A stretch of 64,000 bases of DNA from Calamus simplicifolius (GCA_900491605.1 UESW01004823.1:557576-621575); one strand, 5' to 3'; positions 19,766-32,627 are shown, counted from the first letter of the stretch. Numbers and translations: made by a program. The notes: a model not told the origin generated them from the sequence alone.

Positions 19766-21380
19766 CGAAGTTTCAATTTTTTTATGAAATTTGACTTTGA
19801 TCTCAAACTATAAATACTGATGATAACATTTTTTTATTATGAGCAATATGATCATATTTTTGCTGGTATAAAAATGCATAGCTTTGATTACTGAAATCAA
19901 CATCATCTCCATATTCTTTCTTTTAGTATTTAAAAACTCATAGGAATAATAATTTAAAAGAAAGTTTTTTAAAAAAAATCAACTTATTTATTCATATTAT
20001 ATCTGCTGATGTGATAGAATATACCAAGGGCACTATCATAGCTAACATTTTTTTGGGAAAAAAAAGGAAGAAGAGCTTTACCGACCCATAGCTAGGCCTC
20101 ATGCAGCATGATAACGGTCTAAGGATGGACCAGGATAGTCTATACCAGTACCTATCCCGTTAGAAAAAATATCCCCGTTCCCCATCCCATTAAGCCGTTA
20201 TAGTTAACAAACGAAGACCAAGATATCCAACCGAAAAAATGGATACCTGCAGGATACCCGTTTGCCAGTTCGTTGATATTGATACATCTAAACAAAAAAT
20301 CAAGAAAAGAAGGTCGATGAAAAACAATGGAGTAGATTCGAAACTTTAAAGTTTTAAATTATTCAGTTTCAGGCCCTAAAGATTTATCTTAAAATTATTT
20401 AAGTCAGCATGAGTCTCATTCCTCGAACCCGTGATACCTAAAAGGCATGAAGGAGCCGCGCGTTATGGCTGACATCTTTCATCAAATCACAAAAGGAACA
20501 GCTGGCTGTCGCCGACAGGATGCGGAGCACGGTCTTCCTGCGACACAAGCGAGTCTGGCCTTTTGCATATTGTTGGCATGCACGCTAACTTATACCATAT
20601 GCCGCCTAACAAAGTATTACCAGCATGCTTTAGAAACGCCAAATAACACCGTGATGCCATGATAGGAACCCTAAGAAAAGTTACAAGCACAATGGGCCCC
20701 TATCGGACTATTCCCTAACAACAACAAACTTGCTTGGATTCCACTCCAGGCCACACCAATGATGTAACACATACCAGGGAAGCATATATAGGTTTCATGG
20801 AACAATTGAATTTCCTGATAAATGCAAAAGAATACCAACGAGAATTCGATTTTTTTTATAAAAAAAATAAGAAGAAGAAAAAAGTAAAGTGGCTCTTCAA
20901 TGGTTTGGGAAATAGTGATCTCAGTTGAAATATCCAGAAATGGGGACAGCGTCATGGATATGGTTGGGTAGTAAACTCAAAAAGACTGCTGATGCAAGTT
21001 TGAAACACGGTTTGCTACTGGAAAGCCCTTAACGCAAACTCAGTTTAGTTTCTCTGAACGATAGATAACCATGCTTCCGATGTGCAAGCACCGTTTACAA
21101 GCAAATAAGCTGAAAATTTACCTCCACAAGTTTCCAAGCAAACACTTTGGTATCATTATAACATGCTGCCCCAGAAACAACGGTTAATAGCAAGTCAACT
21201 GCAGCTAATTTTAACCATAAAACGACAGGTCAAATACTCATGCGCACAGGAAGCTTATGCAACAGTTCTACATATCAAGCATCACTCGAAACTAGATGGC
21301 GTGAAGTTTCTAGAACATGGAGAAAAACAAGGGTCCAAATTTCATAGCATCTAAGCGACGAAAATGCTGTAGGCAATAAC
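19766..21380. other. Spacer and 3' flank of RPB6
   Basis: AT-rich, no gene recognised. The part next to 21380 is the RPB6 3' UTR on the minus strand. Its end could not be fixed, as no clear AATAAA was seen in the first 300 bases. Open frames at 20447-20662 and 20671-20955 show no family features. Confidence 0.5.
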
Positions 21381-21450
21381 TCAGTCCCCACCAACTTGCC
21401 TTTTCCAAGAGTCCTCCACTATAAGTTCATCAACTCCCCAGTCCTCATAA
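21381..21450 (-). CDS. NRPB6: RPB6 exon 6
   Basis: Encodes (S)YEDWGVDELIVEDSWKRQ, then VGGD and stop. Acceptor AACAG. Confidence 0.95.
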
Positions 21451-24400
21451 CTGTTAGAATGAAATCAACATCATCATGCATGGTGATAAAATTACTTGCA
21501 AAAAAAATTACTATGTGAAGTTACTGATTTGCTCACCTGCCATCTGGCAGATACCGGCGTATTGTAAATGGTATCTTACGTTCTCGAAGTTCCTTCATTG
21601 CAATCTAAATGGCACAAGGAATCATAAAATCAGGCCAGCTCTGAGCAAGCAAAATCTGATGCACAAATTATTAGAAATCTGATTGAAATATGTCGAACCG
21701 ATTTTTCATGAGCGGTTAGAGATAATCTCTAATATAGACCATCAAAATTATTAAAAAAGAAAAGACTGTACTTCTATGTATCAACATGGCATATATTCTC
21801 ATGACATGAGCATGCATCATCATCTTTGTCATCAACCTGGAACACCAAACAATGGAATTCAATGGAAAACACAGGAGGATCTATAGGACCCAGGCACAGA
21901 TGATGCTTGTCAACCTAATATCAACCCACCTGCTGGTAATTCCAATGATTCTAGCAGCTAGCAGGTGTGGAAGAAATAGGGGTGCAAGTGAATTAGGTTG
22001 AATCTGGATACTATGTACCTTAAATCAACCTTTCAATAAGCTTCATGTCAAGAATGTGGACCTAAACAACATTGGCATGCTGGACACCAGCACACATCCA
22101 GTCCCTTTAGGTTAGTCTCAGATCAGGTCTTAATTTGAAGGGCTAGACTAAACAATTCCTTTTATTGTAGTCAATTACAGATCAGATCTTCAATACCCAT
22201 ATCCAACCCTATGGAAATTCAAGTTCGATTTTCAGATTTATCCACAATCCATAGGTGATGGATGTACATCCAAATAAAGTACTGGAGATGTAGGTTACTC
22301 AACTTGCATCTCTGATGCCAACTAGTTGGGATCAGATATCTAGATCCTTCTGAGTCATCCATTCCTATCAAAGGCTAAGCCTGCTACTAAGGTTAAGCAA
22401 CTTTACCTTTTGTCCATGTAATCTCAGGTCTGCCCCTTTTGCTCCTACCACTACTGATGTTCCTCCACAACGATGGCTCCACCTATATCCATCATAGACA
22501 ATCTTCTGCCCATACAAATTTTAGACTTTCTTTGATACCTTAGGCAAAACCTCATCTTCCCCAGTTCAAAACATGCCACCTATATATCTCTCTTAATACT
22601 TGTTTATCCATTTACTTTGTCCAAATCCCGAAACCCCCTACATGTCCAACTTGATTATTTCTTTGAACCTCTTCCCCTCAAGTCTCTACAAAATGTACAT
22701 GAGAATACACCATAGTAACTCCATTCAGCTTTTCATCACTCTATAACAAAATATAAATCTATTAACCAACCATTTATATCACAGATGACCATAATCAAAA
22801 TAGTCACTTTGCAGCATATCTTGCCCATTGATCAACATAGATACTTCATTTTTTATTTTATTTTCCATTATATCAGCATTCTACATAATCTGCTTTTCAC
22901 TCAAAACTCTTGTGCTCTAACTGTTTCCACCACAACTCTAATTTGGCATCCAAGGAAAAAATTCTAAAAAGAGTTAAGCAGTGAAGGAGAGAAAGATGGT
23001 TGGAAGTAGAATAGAGAAAAAGGGGGCAGGAGGGAGGGAGGGAGGGGGGGAGAGAATATGTAGAACTCCTTTTTTATATCATATTTGATATACCAGAAAA
23101 ATCCACCAAAAAATCTTCCATAAAATTTAATATCACAACCACTATGCTCCTTGCATACCAATCAACAGATATAAGCCCATGAACTAGTTTATCATCCATC
23201 CCCATCTCAACTGACTCCAGAAAAACCCAAGAGTAGCCAAGGCACATTACCAACCCATACTACAGTCACACCAAAAGTTGGATACTTCTTCAATAAAAAC
23301 AAAGCGTCTAGAGCCAATTTAGCTAGTTAGATCGGAAAGCCCGCATCTGTTCCATGTTAATGCAACTATTGGTAACACCAGCACCAAAAAATATTCTGTT
23401 GTCATGTGATCCCATGGGCTTGCCCCAAGTTCCTCCTAGGGCCCATTTGCTTGTTGGTGAGCATTGGAGAAGTCAAGATTAATTGAAATGGGCCACTTCT
23501 AGCACAGAAGTTGCGTTTCCAATTACTTGTGCCTCATTAATGTTTCAAAATGCCTCATTAATAATTCAATAGGACCACATAACTTACTACAAAACAAATG
23601 TTGAAAGTATAAAAAAGTAGACTTTTATCCGCACAGGAACCATTTAGATGGTCTACAGTTTCTTGATCAACCACTTCTTTGTGCTTCTTTTAAACTGTTT
23701 TCCCCTTACCTCCAACCAAACAGGTCCTTGTGCAAATTCACATGCAAGAAAAATAAGTCATCCAATCATTCTAGTCTTATCTTCACATGCAATATGATAA
23801 CCATTTGACAAAGCATTCTTATGCTAGTGACAAACTTCATTAGTTGCTGTCAGTAACCTTGGATTGTGCCACCTGAAATCTTTCTAGCAACTATACAAGT
23901 GAAGAAAAAGTTTGCTTCCTCATTTTATCTCTCATGCACAAAAACCAAGTTGGACTCGATATACCAGTCACCTGTCTAAATCAATTACCCACCATTATCT
24001 CCTATACAATCCTATGGCTGACTCATCACTTCGATTCATCAACATCTAGTTAAATTTTGGCCTATATTTTCCAAAGCAGAATCACAACAGTTCTTCAATA
24101 GTTTAGCATCTTCATCTCATGGAAGAATTGGTTAATAAACTAGTCTTAGCTCACCAACAATTTTCCATACTTGCTCAAACAAGATATACATTAAAGACTA
24201 GCATATTCCTCTAAAGCTATTGACCAACTTTCATTAAACTTGCGCAACCAATTTTACAACCATTAACATAGCCACTGACATTGCCAAAAAATAATCCTGA
24301 GCTACCCTTCAAATTATATTTATCAACATTCTGAACTCTCCAAATAACATTTGTTGGGGAAAACACAGAGTTTCTGTTCTTAATCAACAATCTGAGAACG

Positions 24401-27400
24401 TCTTACATGTCTGACAGGATCTTACCTCCAAAGGATCAGTCTCACCCTCTAGCTCAACCATCACTGGTGCATTCATACTGTTCAATCAGAATCAAACATT
24501 AGAAAAGAGCTAATAGAACAATGAAATTGCAGGAAATCTTTTGAAATCTCAAATGCAGAACACAAACCTAATTTGCAAAGCTCGTGTACCCAGGATTCTA
24601 GCACGTTCATATTTTGTCATGTATTTTGTTGTTTTGCGAGGCCGTTCAACTGGTTCTTGCTCTTTTTCTTCAGCTTCTGCACCCACAACATCATCTGGAA
24701 CATCTTCATTGTTGTTTTCTTGCTCCACCTCTGCTCCTTCCTGCCCAAAACCGAATCAATACTACATAAATTCTATTTGATGTGGTAGAATTGCCTAAAT
24801 TAATTTGAGAAATATTTAGCCTCCACCTCAATCTCAGGTTCTGGTGGTTCATCTTCATACCTGCACAAAACAGTTTAGATGTCAATATGGAATAACCTGT
24901 AAACAAAAAGTCCATAACAGCTTCAAATGAAACGAGTTAAGATTTTAATAAACTTAAGACTACATTGAACAAGAATAATCAGAAAATTTAGGGAAAACAA
25001 AATGATGCCAGCATGATGGCGATAACTGTGATATTACTGAAGAATATTCTGATTTGGGTCAAGTCATTAGGTATCACAGAAGCATGAGCAACACTACTAG
25101 AAGGGTGTACATAGACACAGTTGTACAGATGTTGGCTAATAATTGGATGAGATATGATTTCCTGTATGGATCAGAATATGTCATTCTACCATCGCATGGA
25201 TAGACAGACTTCAACTCACATCCAGTGAATATAATCAACTCCTGGCATCTAATAATCAGCCTTTACCATAAAACCATACCATGTTGTCATATAACAACCT
25301 TCTGGAATTTTAGTAACAGACTAACTTATCGACAAGTTTAAATCAGCTCCATAACTTGTTGAAACAGAAAGAGGAGGACTGAATCCGGGCGTTCCTAACC
25401 AGTATAGACAGAGCCTACACAAAACAGTAAACACTCCCCAAAAACCAATAATAATAATAATAATAATAATTAGAGGACAACAACCAGGAACATATGATCA
25501 GAATTAAAGTAGTCTGAAATAAAAAGTAAACCAGTATAATAATCAAATAATAGATCAAGAAAGAACTCCTCAAATTAAAACTTCAGAAAAACATGGTGCC
25601 AGCTAACAACAAGATTATGAAACCAGCATTTAAATGATTTTCAAAGCAACTACAGCCTAAAAGAAAATGTCGCTAGAGTGACTGCTAGCTAGAATGAACA
25701 TAATTTGTGAAATAAGGCATTCGGTTACTAATTAATGATTGACAAAAAAAAGACTCTTCAAGTTTGCTTTCAGGAGGACAAGTGTCATGCAATTCATCAA
25801 ATTCGCTAATGAAATATTTATACATTCTATATGATTCCTCGTTTCAATCATAGACCATAGGTGTGATGTTAAAATCATCATTGTTTGACTTGAACATTTC
25901 TAGCTCCGAGAATACAAGTCAAATATATTTTCTAATCAGATATGCATCAAACGCTTTGATAGGACACCCAATCATGAGGCTCTTACCATTGTAGGGTTTG
26001 ATGAGGCTCAAATGTATGTAGCCTTACTCCTGCGTGTGAAGAAGCTATGTTTTAAACACATGATTCCAAGGACACAACAAGAAATCTTATTGTTTCTTGT
26101 GCAACTTTCAGAAATTAGTAGAATGTTGGACTCCTCCGATAACGAGTTTAACCCAATATAATAATGTCAAAAGTGAGATTTTGTTCCTTTTAATGGCTGG
26201 TCAAGAATGAGGTACTAAAATAACTTTGCCCTTTTTTCAGAATCCTTGTGCTTTTTGAGAAGACCTTCATAGATAGTATGTTTTAATGTTTTCTTTTGTC
26301 AATAATACATATTACTTAAAATTGTATTTTCTAGTTATCCTTGTGTGTTCATTTCTTTCCTCTTGTTGAGTCAAACACCCAGACATGCGTAAACATCCAC
26401 TCCTCGTGTCTATGTAAATGCAGCACTAGGCTAAAGGATCACCCCGGAGACTTTATGGAACCCACCATGAGAAAGAAACTTTATTTAAAACTCAAAGAGT
26501 ACACTGTTTATTCATATGCAAGTCTTTACCTGTTTATAAAGCACCAAAATAAATCCAAAACCAACCAGGGCACCTGTTAAATACTTACCAACCAATACCA
26601 TACCATCCAGGACTTTTAATCCAACCCAAAAGCAAATAATAAAGCATTATTAAAATGACTAAAATTCAACACTAATCCCGTGCTAAAACTTCAAACCAAA
26701 TTTTAACCCTCATAATAGAACAAGCAAAAACTCATGATAAGAAACTTGTAAGGATTAGACCCAACTTTGAAACATGTAATCTTAGAAGATGTTTGTTGTT
26801 GCTTAAAAAAACTACTTTGATAACTTTTAAAGCATGAAAGTGCTTTCCAGAAAAAAGTCTTTATACAAAACTGCTTCTACAAGAGAGATAAAAAAAAAGT
26901 GTTTTAGAAGAAGCTAGAAAAAGTAGCTTCTAGCTTCTCCCTTCATGACAAAAGCATTTTAAGAAGCAAAAGCAACACCAAACTTACATCCTAAAATGAC
27001 ATGTATAAATCAACTTATGCTGTCACAAAGGCAGCTAGCTAAAAAGACCCAAATATTGACAAAATTCTTAATTCCCGTATGATATTTTGGTTGTTTCAAT
27101 CCCTCAAAAAGAATTCACCCTGGAGGTCAAGATCTTTTCACACTTCTTAAAATTTATACTTTGACAAAATTAAAAATTACATTCATCAAATCAAGAACCT
27201 AATCTTACTCCACTTTATGTTGATCTGTCTTTTACCCATGATTACAAGATTTGGTAAGAATATCTTGATGCACCTCAATCACACATAGCTTTTTGCTGAT
27301 CATGCATATGAATCATCATGGAGGGAAAAAAAAACAAACAGCCTTAAGCTTCGAGACTTCAGATATGTTGCATGACAAAATCTCTTGTTCAAAGACCACA

Positions 27401-30400
27401 TACTTGTTATATTGCAGTCAATGAGTTCTTCATGTCAAACATTGAGTAGGGATTCTTATATTCACGTTGTTTAATTAAGGAGATCCATCAATGAGATGTA
27501 CCCATTGGTGATGTAGTAACTCATGAGCAACATTATAAGTCTTGTCTTCTATTTACAAATTTCAACTTAAGAGATTCTGCTCAAATAGTCAAGAATGATC
27601 CATTTGATTGTCCTCTTTTATTTTTTTATTATCATGTACAGTAGAAGCTAGCCGATATTAACCTTTCTCGCATATTAAATCTATTTAAATTGAAATTTTG
27701 ATTTATGTTCTTTTTCTCTTTCTTTTTATTCTTCTGGAAAAACTTCATCAATCAGTGGCTCTCCAGATAACTCTTATTCTGTAGAAAACAGCTACCTTCA
27801 TGGTGTTATTGATTTTGCCCTCCTTTCAAATAGCCATGGTTGCCACAAAAATTCATATCAAGAAGCCATCCACAATGTAGCACAAGATTTCTTTAGAATA
27901 TTTGCCTAAAGAAAAAGAAACATTGCAACAATTTGTATCATCAATCTTTCAATCTTCTTCTATTATTGTTGTTCAAAAGAGCTTTGGAGACTCATAAGTT
28001 CAGCTTGTTGACCATATCTTGCAATGTGAAATTTGTGGAACTTTGCGCATCAATGATCATCTTGCACAATCAACAATCTGAAAAAAAAACATCTCATGTG
28101 AAGCATATGAAAATCATGTTTCCAATACATACGATCCCTCACAGTGAAGTATATCACCATAGGAATTTTACCAATAGCATCTAGTCTCTGTAACTCCAAC
28201 TTCTAGCATCCCAGAACATCTGGCCACAGTAATTCCATGTAGACATAACTTCTTTAAAATAAACAAATGCCATGTCATTTGCATCCAAAGTTTTCTTATA
28301 GGGAATAGAGTGCAACATATTCAAAAGCCTGCCTACCTGTCTAATCCTTAATGCTACAATGAATCTGCACAAGAAAGAAACTTTACACAAAAATCAAGAA
28401 AAAAAATCTTTATTGATAGGTATGGCCATAAAAACAACCCTTACAAAAATTGTTTGTTCATATTTATGGCTTCCCAGATATATAAAGCCATCAAAACAAC
28501 TCCAACTAAGATTTCTGTAAAACACTTCCCACCCAATATTGTACAACCTAGGACTCCTAATTCAACCAAAAGTCACATAAAGACTTCCCTACAATGACTT
28601 GATACTAATCTTGTTCTATGATTTCAAACCAGTATTTGACCCTCATAAGTTATGATGACCAAACTAGCTAATGCTCATAATAATAAACTTTCCGGATTCA
28701 AAGTTAGTTTCAAAGTGAGTACTCTTACATCTCAAATAGAAATGTATGACTCAAGTTATGCTTTCAAAAAGGAAGCTGACACAAAAGACCTGAATATTGA
28801 CAAAATTCTTAATTCCAATAGGAATCTTGGTTTGCATGAGGGACAAAACCCTATAGAGGGGAGCCCTCATCATCTCCCTCCTCTAAATTGAGGATCAAAT
28901 CTTGGATCTTGCCATAGTTTGATAAAAGATAGAATGCCCTCAGTCCAACATGCAAGATTGACAAACCGAAGCTGTGCCCCTACCCTATCTTACTCATCCC
29001 TCCCATTTCTCATTATTGCTGAGCGCTATGTGCATTTCTGATTTGTCTCAAGGCCTCTAAGAGCCTTGATTTGAATCCACATGTTTGGGTCGATGTAAGG
29101 AACAGTGATGCTACTGATGCACTGTGGGCTGAATACGTTGATGAAGATCAGCTCAAATTTCTTCTATTCAGCCAAATGAGTAGGAGTTGTCAATGCTTCT
29201 CATAGAGAAGATTTATATGGAGAGATTGATATCTATTTACAGAACTTGTCTTATGCCTCACAAACCTTTCTGTTTCCTTCCATTTTGCAGCAGTCCTTTT
29301 TAGCAAATATAGTAATTAATACTATAAAATATGGTATGTTTAGCTACATATTCAACAACAAACTTATCTAATTAAAAGTTTCCATGTGCAAATGAATAAA
29401 TGCTATTAGAATACTATACATTTAGCTCTTCAAATTTGTCTAAATAGAAGTGCCACACAAAAAAGAAGCATGGAGGACATCCATTGATATGCAACAGATG
29501 GAAGCAAGTGCAGAAAATCGAGTTATTTTGCTTGTAGGAGAATTTTGCATCTATGTATATTTATGAACAAATACAAATTCATGCAAACTGGAAGTACAGA
29601 AATTAAAACATGGCAGAAAACATGTTTCCTTCATATATATATTTTAATTCTGTTAAATTCAGACCTTATAAACAAAACCTTTATCATTCTACCAGAGCAT
29701 TTAACCTTAAACTTGTCTCATTAAATTAATATCATGCCATCAGCAATGAGCACAACTAAAATCAATTTTATCTATCACAAATATCAGGTCATATGGTCTC
29801 TGAAAGCCCTTTTAGTATATCAAACATGACTCGCGTATCCCAAAATAACAAACTTTAAAGGTTGGATAAACTCCTTCATGTATGTTTTGGTGACCTGAAC
29901 TTCCAAATATGCCACAATAATACAGAATTCTTACTTGGTGTTCAGCTGATGTATATGGGTGCTTCATAACGAAGAATTTGTGACTCATAGGAGTGGTTTT
30001 TTTTTTTTTTTTTTTGAATCTATTAAGATTGGGTAAAGGGTTCGTTACCAAAATTTTTGACCCCAGATTAGTTTGTACTTTCACAATCACATGTAGAAAT
30101 GAGCTAAACAGATTAAACTATCAAGATTTAGTGGTAGAAAAATTGCTGCAAAACCTGGGATCAGTTCTAAAAAAGACTCGAAGAGCAAAAATTTGTCACA
30201 ATGGTAGGATACAAACAGACAGCCTTATGAACCAGCTGCACACCAAGAATGACTTAAGTATACCACACTCGTTGCAGAGCATGATGCTGGATTGAGATGA
30301 AGACAAATTTTACAAAATGAAGCACATCCTTTTCAAAGCATGTTCTTTATGTGTTGCATGGAAACACTTCATGATAGCTGAAAGAGATACCTAAATATTC

Positions 30401-31268
30401 CAATCAGTCACTGCCATCAGATGGCCTCAGTAAGGATGGATACAACATATGTCACATAGGGTTCGTTTCTCATCTCAAAGTGTTCCCTTTCTAACCATTA
30501 TAGTCGAAATCACTTCACATCCTGGACTCAGGGTTCACTGAAAAGGCATGCTAAAAGTCAAAAATATTTCCTTTCAAAACAATTCTCAAAATGTTTTATT
30601 ACAAAAGGTGGAATTCAAACACAAAAAGAAGGTTTGTTTATTAAAAAAAAAGAAAAGGAAGAGAAAATTCTTGATGGTACTCAAAATAACTATCAAGTTC
30701 TTCGGTACTGTCACCAGAGCCAACCATCAAACAATTAATTTCCTACTCTCTACACCCTGATGTTAAACCAAGCATAAAATTTTGCCCGAACACTACCCGA
30801 TGCCCTAAAACCATCCCATGCCAGAAACAAAGCAAAACAATCAGAAATCAATATTCCACCATCCCACACAGATCAGCGGAATCAACAAAGATCACCGCGC
30901 CAGAGTAAAATCAAGAACGCATCGATCCCTAGACATGAAAAAATTTATCATGAGAAAGATGAACCAAACGTCGCCGACCAATTAGTGAAGTCAATAACGC
31001 CGATTAATCTTTTAATTCATAAACTTGAACAAACATTATCCAAGAAAGATCAACTAACGATCGCATGCCAAAAGTTAAATTAAGAATGTCGATTAATTAT
31101 ATCCAAAATATAATAATTTCTATCTAAGACACCAATCGTTCCCAAAAGAATCCTCGCTCGAACCAATACAGGGAATAGAACATAAAAGAAATAAATTAAA
31201 GAACGGGGAGAGACGAGGCGAAGGACAGACCCCCCGACGTCCATGTCGTTGTAGTCGTCGTCCGCCAT
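21381..31268 (-). CDS. NRPB6: RPB6 / RPABC2, subunit shared by nuclear RNA polymerases (6 exons)
   Basis: RPB6 is a small core subunit common to RNA polymerases I, II and III (and plant IV and V). It helps assemble and stabilise the clamp side of the enzyme in the nucleus. The exons join in frame to 144 residues, the usual plant length: 31268-31231, 24860-24827, 24740-24568, 24477-24426, 21604-21537, 21450-21381 (stop TGA 21383-21381). All introns are GT-AG. Residues 1-56 are acidic (start MADDDYNDMDVG, then YEDEPPEPEIE). From residue 57 comes the conserved core: RPRKTTKYMTKYERARILGT, MNAPVMVELEGETDPLE, ELRERKIPFTIRRYLPDGS, YEDWGVDELIVEDSW. No stop, frameshift or missing core residue is visible, so it looks functional. 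The start is the only ATG fitting the family N-terminus. Intron 1 is very large. Family assignment is by recognition, with no search run. Confidence 0.95.
21537..21604 (-). CDS. NRPB6: RPB6 exon 5
   Basis: Encodes IAMKELRERKIPFTIRRYL followed by PDG. Acceptor TTTAG, donor GTGAGC. Confidence 0.95.
21605..24425 (-). other. RPB6 intron 4 (2.8 kb)
   Basis: Mostly AT-rich non-coding sequence. The part at 22255-22760 looks like a decayed LINE end, described separately. A purine-rich G/A run lies near 23020-23055. Confidence 0.8.
22255..22760 (-). repeat. Possible RTE-type LINE 3' relic in intron 4
   Basis: On the minus strand the sequence GATCCCAACTAGTTGGCATC near 22335-22316 resembles the 3' end of plant RTE LINEs ('GATCCCAACTTGTTTGGGATC'). 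The C/T-rich sequence to its right resembles the antisense of their coding end. Strongly decayed, no frame survives. Confidence 0.3.
24426..24477 (-). CDS. NRPB6: RPB6 exon 4
   Basis: Encodes (S)MNAPVMVELEGETDPLE. Acceptor AACAG, donor GTAAGA. Confidence 0.95.
24568..24740 (-). CDS. NRPB6: RPB6 exon 3
   Basis: Acceptor GGGCAG, donor GTTTGT. Encodes the end of the acidic region and the start of the conserved core, including TKYERARILGTRALQI. Confidence 0.95.
24827..24860 (-). CDS. NRPB6: RPB6 exon 2
   Basis: A 34-base micro-exon encoding (G)YEDEPPEPEIE. Acceptor TGCAG, donor GTGGAG (weak). Its size and the weak donor make it easy to miss or skip. Confidence 0.9.
25446..25470 (+). repeat. AAT microsatellite
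   Basis: About eight copies of AAT/ATA in RPB6 intron 1. Confidence 0.9.
26470..27110 (+). repeat. Diverged direct repeat, copy 1 (carries a MITE)
   Basis: Aligns with 28370-28850 over about 440 bases: GAAAGAAACTTTA, ACTCCTAATTCAACC-like, CTAATCCCGTGCTA, ACCCTCATAA, and AATATTGACAAAATTCTTAA at the end. Could be LTRs of a very old element or a segmental duplication. The ends are not sharp enough to say. Confidence 0.55.
26785..26983 (+). mobile_element. MITE in intron 1 (TTA target duplication)
   Basis: Ends are inverted: GTTTGTTGTTGCTT on the left, AAGCAACACCAAAC (inverse GTTTGGTGTTGCTT) on the right. TTA flanks at 26782-26784 and 26984-26986. The paralogous repeat at about 28725 has a single TTA and no insertion. 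No coding capacity. The TTA target suggests a PIF/Harbinger-derived element. Confidence 0.65.
28370..28850 (+). repeat. Diverged direct repeat, copy 2 (empty MITE site)
   Basis: Partner of 26470-27110. The site GTACTCTTACATCTC near 28718-28732 is the uninterrupted version of the MITE target. Confidence 0.55.
31231..31268 (-). CDS. NRPB6: RPB6 exon 1
   Basis: Encodes MADDDYNDMDVG plus two bases of the next codon. The donor is GTCTGT, weaker than consensus. It is 6.4 kb from exon 2. Confidence 0.9.
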
Positions 31269-31400
31269 TATTGAAACTAGAACGCCCTCGCCTCCTCTGC
31301 CCTCCCCTCGTTGCTTGAGCTCGGACAAAGACACTCTTGGAGACCAACCGCTCAGCCCTCGGGTATTTATTACTGGCCCAGATCTTGGGCCGGTCCAAGG
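31269..31400 (-). promoter_or_regulatory. RPB6 promoter and 5' leader
   Basis: Minus-strand TAATAAATACC (31374-31364) is a TATA-like box about 100 bases before the ATG. Just upstream two TGGGCC-type 'site II' motifs face each other (GGCCCA 31375-31380, TGGGCC 31386-31391). Such motifs are known in plant promoters of ribosomal and other housekeeping genes and bind TCP factors. This fits a core polymerase subunit. Confidence 0.55.
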
Positions 31401-31524
31401 TCGGCTTGATAAAAGAGCCGGTTTGATCCCAGTCGGCGGCCCCAATATTTCTTTCCCATGGGACGCTGAGTTATATGCAAATATGTACTCTTCTAAGCTT
31501 GGTTATAATATATTTACTATTTAA

Positions 31525-31842
31525 AAATCATTGATGTATTTACGTCTCTTAAACTATTTTTCCCTTGCAATGATTTTCCTCCTTTAGATTTTTGTTTGAT
31601 GGTGTTGATGAGCAATTGTTTTAATAAAAAATAATAATATTATTCTTTTATATTAATATCCTAATAAATTATGTAAAGATATGGCCCCTTATAATACAAA
31701 TAAAAAAAATGTTAAATTTTTTATAGGTATTAATACAGAAAAAAAGGTAATACCATCACCTAACAGTTAAAACAGTTGTTTATTAACATTAACCAAATAA
31801 GCATTGCTGCAAAAAAAAAAATGGTATATTTGTATGGGACCA
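31525..31842. other. AT-rich spacer upstream of RPB6
   Basis: No gene or clear repeat seen. Confidence 0.5.
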
Positions 31843-32375
31843 TGGGGTACTATTGGAAAAGGTTTTTTAAAATAAATAATAAAATAAAAAAGGGGCCTAC
31901 GCGAGCATGGGACTTGGGCTCAAAACGCTCGCTACAGCTAGTGTTTTGCGTTGTGAATGTTAACATTCGCAAATGTTAAAATAGCTTAAATAATTTAATT
32001 TTTAAATTATTTTTAACGTGATTATAGGCCGAGCCATTAGAGCTTTTATGGGCCGAGAGAAATTCAGATTGAGGGATCTATGAATAGTAGTATTAATAGT
32101 AAAATAGTTTTGAGTAATCCTCTATCTCATTTTATTTGGCATCTTAAAGTAATCATTGGGTTACACCTCATGCGATCGTGCTCGTGGTAGAAGGATCGGA
32201 TCGAGCCGGATCGTTGTACCTTGGATCACTAACACGCCTCAGTTTTGGTTTGATCCATATCTTATTTTTATTTTTTACTTTATTTTGTATTTAAATTTCT
32301 ATATTAATTCTATAATATATTTCTAGCAATTTATAGGAAGGATTTTTTTATAAGATTAAACAATATTTTTCAATA
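31843..32375 (+). repeat. Family E left LTR-like repeat
   Basis: Shorter than its partner. It has lost the TATA-containing segment (CGAGCCTATAAATAGG) and about 90 bases near GTACCTCGGGGACAG. Confidence 0.55.
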
Positions 32376-32581
32376 GCTAAGGATTAGATTTTTTCTTTTC
32401 TATAAATTGCTAGATTTTATTTTATAAGTTATTAAAAAAAATTATTCTCTTGAGTATGCATATTTTGTATGAATATGTAATGTGCATTTATAGATATATA
32501 CATATGCATGCTAGACAGACATATATACATGTATCGACACATATATTCATAGATATATATTCAAGCAAAAGAATCCTTATG

Positions 32582-32587
<6 letters not shown>

Positions 32588-32624
<37 letters not shown>
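32588..32624 (+). repeat. TA microsatellite
   Basis: About 18 uninterrupted TA units inside the family E body. Confidence 0.95.

Positions 32625-32627
<3 letters not shown>

Larger units (their letters stand above)
24861..31230 (-). other. RPB6 intron 1 (6.4 kb)
   Basis: AT-rich. Holds a pair of diverged direct repeats (26470-27110 and 28370-28850), a MITE inside the first repeat, an AAT microsatellite (25446-25470) and a T17 run near 30000. The ORF at 28390-28181 and others in the intron have no recognised domain. Confidence 0.8.

Noticed and set aside
28181..28390. 69-codon minus-strand frame in RPB6 intron 1, first suspected to be a PPR piece
   Set aside because: No repeating 35-residue pattern and no continuation in any frame.
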